Below are positions 16,495 to 18,639 of a DNA stretch of 18,639 bases, piece by piece. Numbering within the stretch: position 1 is the first letter of the stretch; each line of letters begins with the position of its first letter. Below the pieces are notes generated by a model, which searched no databases, had not been told where the DNA came from, and saw only the letters and a list, made by a program, of their open reading frames with translations. Both the position numbers and the translations under genes were made by a program. The stretch spans positions 1 through 18,639 of the forward strand of contig JBFXEO010000031.1 of the NCBI GenBank assembly GCA_050180015.1. The letters run 5' to 3'. Source of the DNA: JBFXEO01 sp050180015 (lineage in GTDB: Bacteria; Bacteroidota; Bacteroidia; Bacteroidales; Tenuifilaceae).

Positions 16495-16522
16495 TTCAGG
16501 ATGAGTATCCTGGAATTTTTTT
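16495..16522 (+). terminator. Rho-independent terminator after the MscS-family gene
   Basis: An 8-bp stem with one T-G pair (16495-16502 with 16507-16514, core CAGGAT against ATCCTG), loop GAGT, followed by seven T residues at 16516-16522. It lies 27 nt after the channel gene's stop codon. Confidence 0.75.
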
Positions 16523-16570
16523 ATGTTCTGTGGAAATAATTACATCTTTCTTTCCAAGTTTCAACGGCAA

Positions 16571-16602
16571 TTTGTAATATTAGCCGAACAGTAATACTTT
16601 TG
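16571..16602 (+). promoter_or_regulatory. promoter of guanine deaminase gene
   Basis: TTTG (16571-16574), 20 nt, then TACTTTTG (16595-16602), matching both Bacteroidota boxes. The predicted transcript start is about 47 nt before the ATG at 16657. No purine-riboswitch fold fits in this short leader. Confidence 0.6.
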
Positions 16603-16656
16603 TAAAGTAGAAATTTATTTTACAAAAAACTTAATCAACCTAGTTTTTCTGAAAGT

Positions 16657-17136
16657 ATGGCTATGGATAATCACGAGATATTTATGGATGAAGCTATAAA
16701 CCTGGCAATTAAAGGTGTTTTAGCTGACGAGGGGGGGCCCTTTGGGGCAATTGTTGTGAAGGATGGAAAAATTATTGGACGGGGCAATAATCATGTAACC
16801 TCAACAAACGATCCAACTGCACATGCCGAGGTTATGGCAATTAGGGATGCATGTAAAAATTTAAACAGCTTCCAGCTCAACGGTTGCGTACTATATACAT
16901 CGTGCGAACCTTGCCCCATGTGCTTCGGGGCCATTTACTGGGCAAGGCTCGATAGGATTTACTACTCGGCTAATCGTCACATGGCATCGTATCATGGTTT
17001 CGACGATAGCTTTATCTACGATGAAGTAAATCTGAGCTTCGATCATCGGAGTATCCCGTTCATTCAGGTTAGCGCAGAAAAGGGTGTTGTCCCTTTCAGG
17101 GAGTGGGATAACAAAGAAAGTAGGATAGATTACTAA
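16657..17136 (+). CDS. guaD: guanine deaminase, CDA-fold (GuaD-like)
   Basis: 159 residues of the cytidine-deaminase fold. Zinc ligands are His56 in TAHAE, with catalytic Glu58, and Cys86/Cys89 in SCEPCPMC. Among relatives (tRNA adenosine deaminase TadA, cytosine deaminase, GuaD) the guanine deaminase type is favoured by GGPFGAIVVKDG, NHVTSTNDPTAHAE, the GFDDSFIY motif with its substrate-contacting acidic residue, and the C-terminal IPFIQVSAEKG segment, all close to the Bacillus GuaD I know, of similar length. The reaction is guanine plus water to xanthine plus ammonia, in purine salvage or as a nitrogen source. Translation could also begin at the ATG at 16663; 16657 is used as the first in-frame ATG. 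The patatin gene follows after 77 nt on the same strand. Confidence 0.9.
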   Translation: MAMDNHEIFMDEAINLAIKGVLADEGGPFGAIVVKDGKIIGRGNNHVTSTNDPTAHAEVMAIRDACKNLNSFQLNGCVLYTSCEPCPMCFGAIYWARLDRIYYSANRHMASYHGFDDSFIYDEVNLSFDHRSIPFIQVSAEKGVVPFREWDNKESRIDY

Positions 17137-17213
17137 AGCGTTGCCGGTAGGTTATCGGGAGTTGTAATCTTTGGCGTAGAAAGGGTTTATAACGTTTTAT
17201 AGTTTCAAAATAC

Positions 17214-18140
17214 ATGGAAGCGGTTAGTAAAAATCGTAATGTGGCCCTTGTCCTTTCCAGCGGAGGCGCAAGAGGTCTTGCCCAAATTGGAGTTATTGAC
17301 GAATTGCAGGCCCGTGGATATACCATAACCTCAGTGGCCGGATCGTCCATGGGAGCATTGGTGGGAGGTTTGTTTGCGGCGGGTAAGCTGGGTGATTTTA
17401 AGGAGTGGGTACTAGGATTGGATAAACTGGAAGTAATCTCGTTAATAGATTTTACTATAACTACAAAAGGCTTTGTGAAGGGTGAAAAAGTTTTTACCCG
17501 GATGCAGAAGCTGAACCTTGTTCCCGATGTAAACATAGAAGACTTACCAATCCCTTATGTTGCCTTGGCTGTAGATATTTCCAATAACAACGAGTGCGTT
17601 TTTCGTTCGGGAAGCCTTCTGAAGGCAATTAGGGCATCCATAGCAATACCGAGTGTATTTACCCCGGCCAGCCTTGAACGCAGCCTGCTGGTTGATGGAG
17701 GTGTACTAAACCCTCTTCCCGTAGAATTCATTGTGCGTAAGCCAACAGATTTACTTGTTGCCGTTGATCTTAATGCTTTGATTCCCTACGAGAAACCAAA
17801 GCTGAACAAATCATCGGAAGGGAAGGACAGGTACAACGAAAAGGTTACTGCATTGATTCAGAAATGGGACGAACTGTTTGGCCATAGCCAGCCTGCTAAA
17901 CCCGATAAAAATGTAAAAAGATCGCAAAAACAAAGAATTGGATATTTCGATTTGCTTTTGCGGTCGGTTCAGCTTATGCAGTCCAAACTCACTCAGTATG
18001 CCATGGAGGCAAACCCGCCCGATGTGGTTATACCAATTTCTAAAGACGCATCCACAGTTTTTGAATTTTATAAGGGAGAAGAGTTAATTGAATACGGACG
18101 AAGGATGTGCGTAAAAATGCTCGACAGCAAGGGCTTATAG
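17214..18140 (+). CDS. patatin-like phospholipase (RssA-like)
   Basis: 308 residues of the patatin lipase/acyl-hydrolase fold. The oxyanion loop is SSGGARG (Gly17-Gly21), the nucleophile Ser45 lies in GSSMG, and the partner Asp161 in LVDGG; together they complete the Ser-Asp dyad. It has no signal peptide or clear transmembrane segment, so it is probably cytoplasmic or peripheral, like the RssA-type bacterial members and unlike the secreted ExoU or the larger outer-membrane PlpD type. Residues of about 195-240 form a lysine-rich, poorly conserved insertion before the C-terminal helices. It may be co-transcribed with guaD, although an imperfect promoter-like box (AATCTTTGG near 17166) precedes it. 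Its substrate is unknown. Its stop codon overlaps the end of the convergent rlmB gene. Confidence 0.92.
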   Translation: MEAVSKNRNVALVLSSGGARGLAQIGVIDELQARGYTITSVAGSSMGALVGGLFAAGKLGDFKEWVLGLDKLEVISLIDFTITTKGFVKGEKVFTRMQKLNLVPDVNIEDLPIPYVALAVDISNNNECVFRSGSLLKAIRASIAIPSVFTPASLERSLLVDGGVLNPLPVEFIVRKPTDLLVAVDLNALIPYEKPKLNKSSEGKDRYNEKVTALIQKWDELFGHSQPAKPDKNVKRSQKQRIGYFDLLLRSVQLMQSKLTQYAMEANPPDVVIPISKDASTVFEFYKGEELIEYGRRMCVKMLDSKGL

Positions 18141-18639
18141 CCCTCTTTGCCGGACTATCTCGTAAAGAATAATACCGGTGGCAACCGATACGTTCAGCGA
18201 GTATATTTTGCCGTTAAGCGGAATTTTAGCCACTTCGTCGGAAAGTTTAATCAGGTCGGGGTTTACGCCTAAATCTTCGGCACCCATTACAAGAGCAACC
18301 GGGCCATTAAAATTTATGTCGTAAATTGATTTTTCTGCTTTTTCGGAGGCCGAAACTACCCTAAGGCCACTCTGTTTTAGAAAACTTACGGTCATTTTCA
18401 GGCTGCCTACCCGGCAGATTGGAATGTGATGCAACGCCCCCGCCGATGTTTTCACCGCATCGCTTCCAATACTTGCCGCCCCTTTTGCCGGAACCACTAT
18501 GGCGTTAACGCCGGCGCATTCGGCCGTTCTGACAATTGCCCCGAAGTTCCGGACATCGGTTACGCGGTCTAGGATTAGTATAAATGGGGGTTTCCCTTCG
18601 CCTATAAATTGGGGGAGTAACATTTCCAAATCCTGTAAT
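18135..18639 (-). CDS. rlmB: SpoU/TrmH-family 23S rRNA 2'-O-methyltransferase, RlmB-like (5' end outside window)
   Basis: The C-terminal 168 codons of a SPOUT-class methyltransferase. The three family motifs are present: ILDRVTDVRNFGAIVRTAEC, VALVMGAEDLGV, and IPLNGKIYSLNVSVATGIIL, the last two forming the SAM-binding trefoil knot. RlmB methylates the ribose of G2251 in 23S rRNA. The reading frame continues unbroken to the window edge, and RlmB proteins carry an N-terminal L30-like RNA-binding region of about 80 residues, so the start codon is to the right. TrmH and TsnR relatives share the motifs; RlmB is the best fit from the DRVTDVRNFGAI wording. It is convergent with the patatin gene, the two coding ends overlapping by 6 nt. 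Confidence 0.88.
   Translation of the reverse strand, partial: LQDLEMLLPQFIGEGKPPFILILDRVTDVRNFGAIVRTAECAGVNAIVVPAKGAASIGSDAVKTSAGALHHIPICRVGSLKMTVSFLKQSGLRVVSASEKAEKSIYDINFNGPVALVMGAEDLGVNPDLIKLSDEVAKIPLNGKIYSLNVSVATGIILYEIVRQRGL

Noticed and set aside
16731..16737. Run of seven G residues in guaD as a possible phase-variation or frameshift site
   Set aside because: The run encodes the conserved Gly-Gly of the GGPFG motif in the correct frame, and the frame is intact on both sides; no evidence of variation from one sequence.

Overview
The window looks like a chromosomal segment of a free-living, probably anaerobic or microaerophilic member of the Bacteroidota (Bacteroidales-like). The evidence is the gene families (a DUF3127 protein, a DUF3857/DUF3858 remnant, an FKBP lipoprotein, MutS2, rubrerythrin) and repeated upstream boxes of the Bacteroidota vegetative type (TTTG or TTG, about 18-20 nt, then TAnnTTTG) before several genes. 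Intergenic DNA is clearly richer in A+T than the genes. I see no rRNA, tRNA, CRISPR array, transposase, integrase or phage gene.

Layout. At 67-2550 (minus) is mutS2, with a candidate promoter almost touching its start codon and a terminator hairpin just upstream. At 2624-3143 (minus) is the frameshifted C-terminal remnant of a DUF3857/DUF3858 transglutaminase-like protein. At 3464-4501 (plus) is a PAS / HisKA_3 / HATPase sensor kinase gene broken in its middle, followed 3 nt later by an intact NarL/LuxR-type response regulator (4505-5173). A 581-nt non-coding stretch with a cluster of inverted repeats then leads to a full-length methyl-accepting chemotaxis protein (5755-7620). A strong hairpin separates this from convergent rubrerythrin (7749-8324, minus). 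Divergent from rubrerythrin is a lipoprotein-type oligopeptidase B (8547-10661). It converges on a two-gene minus-strand unit, tex followed by a small sulfotransferase (13565 down to 10681). Divergent from tex is a run of plus-strand genes: FKBP lipoprotein, DUF3127 OB-fold protein, YbdG-type MscS channel, guanine deaminase and patatin-like phospholipase. The last converges on an rlmB gene that runs off the right edge.

How the genes relate. Most of the window is conserved housekeeping or stress biology: DNA and RNA maintenance (MutS2, Tex, RlmB), peroxide defence (rubrerythrin), envelope protein folding and peptide turnover (FKBP, oligopeptidase B), osmotic protection (MscS) and purine salvage (GuaD). 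The sensory block at 3464-7620 is the only part resembling an accessory module, and its kinase appears inactivated.

I found no convincing new multi-gene system. The points most worth checking are the patch of two adjacent broken genes (real decay or assembly error), the inverted-repeat cluster between the response regulator and the chemoreceptor, and the near-leaderless start proposed for mutS2.
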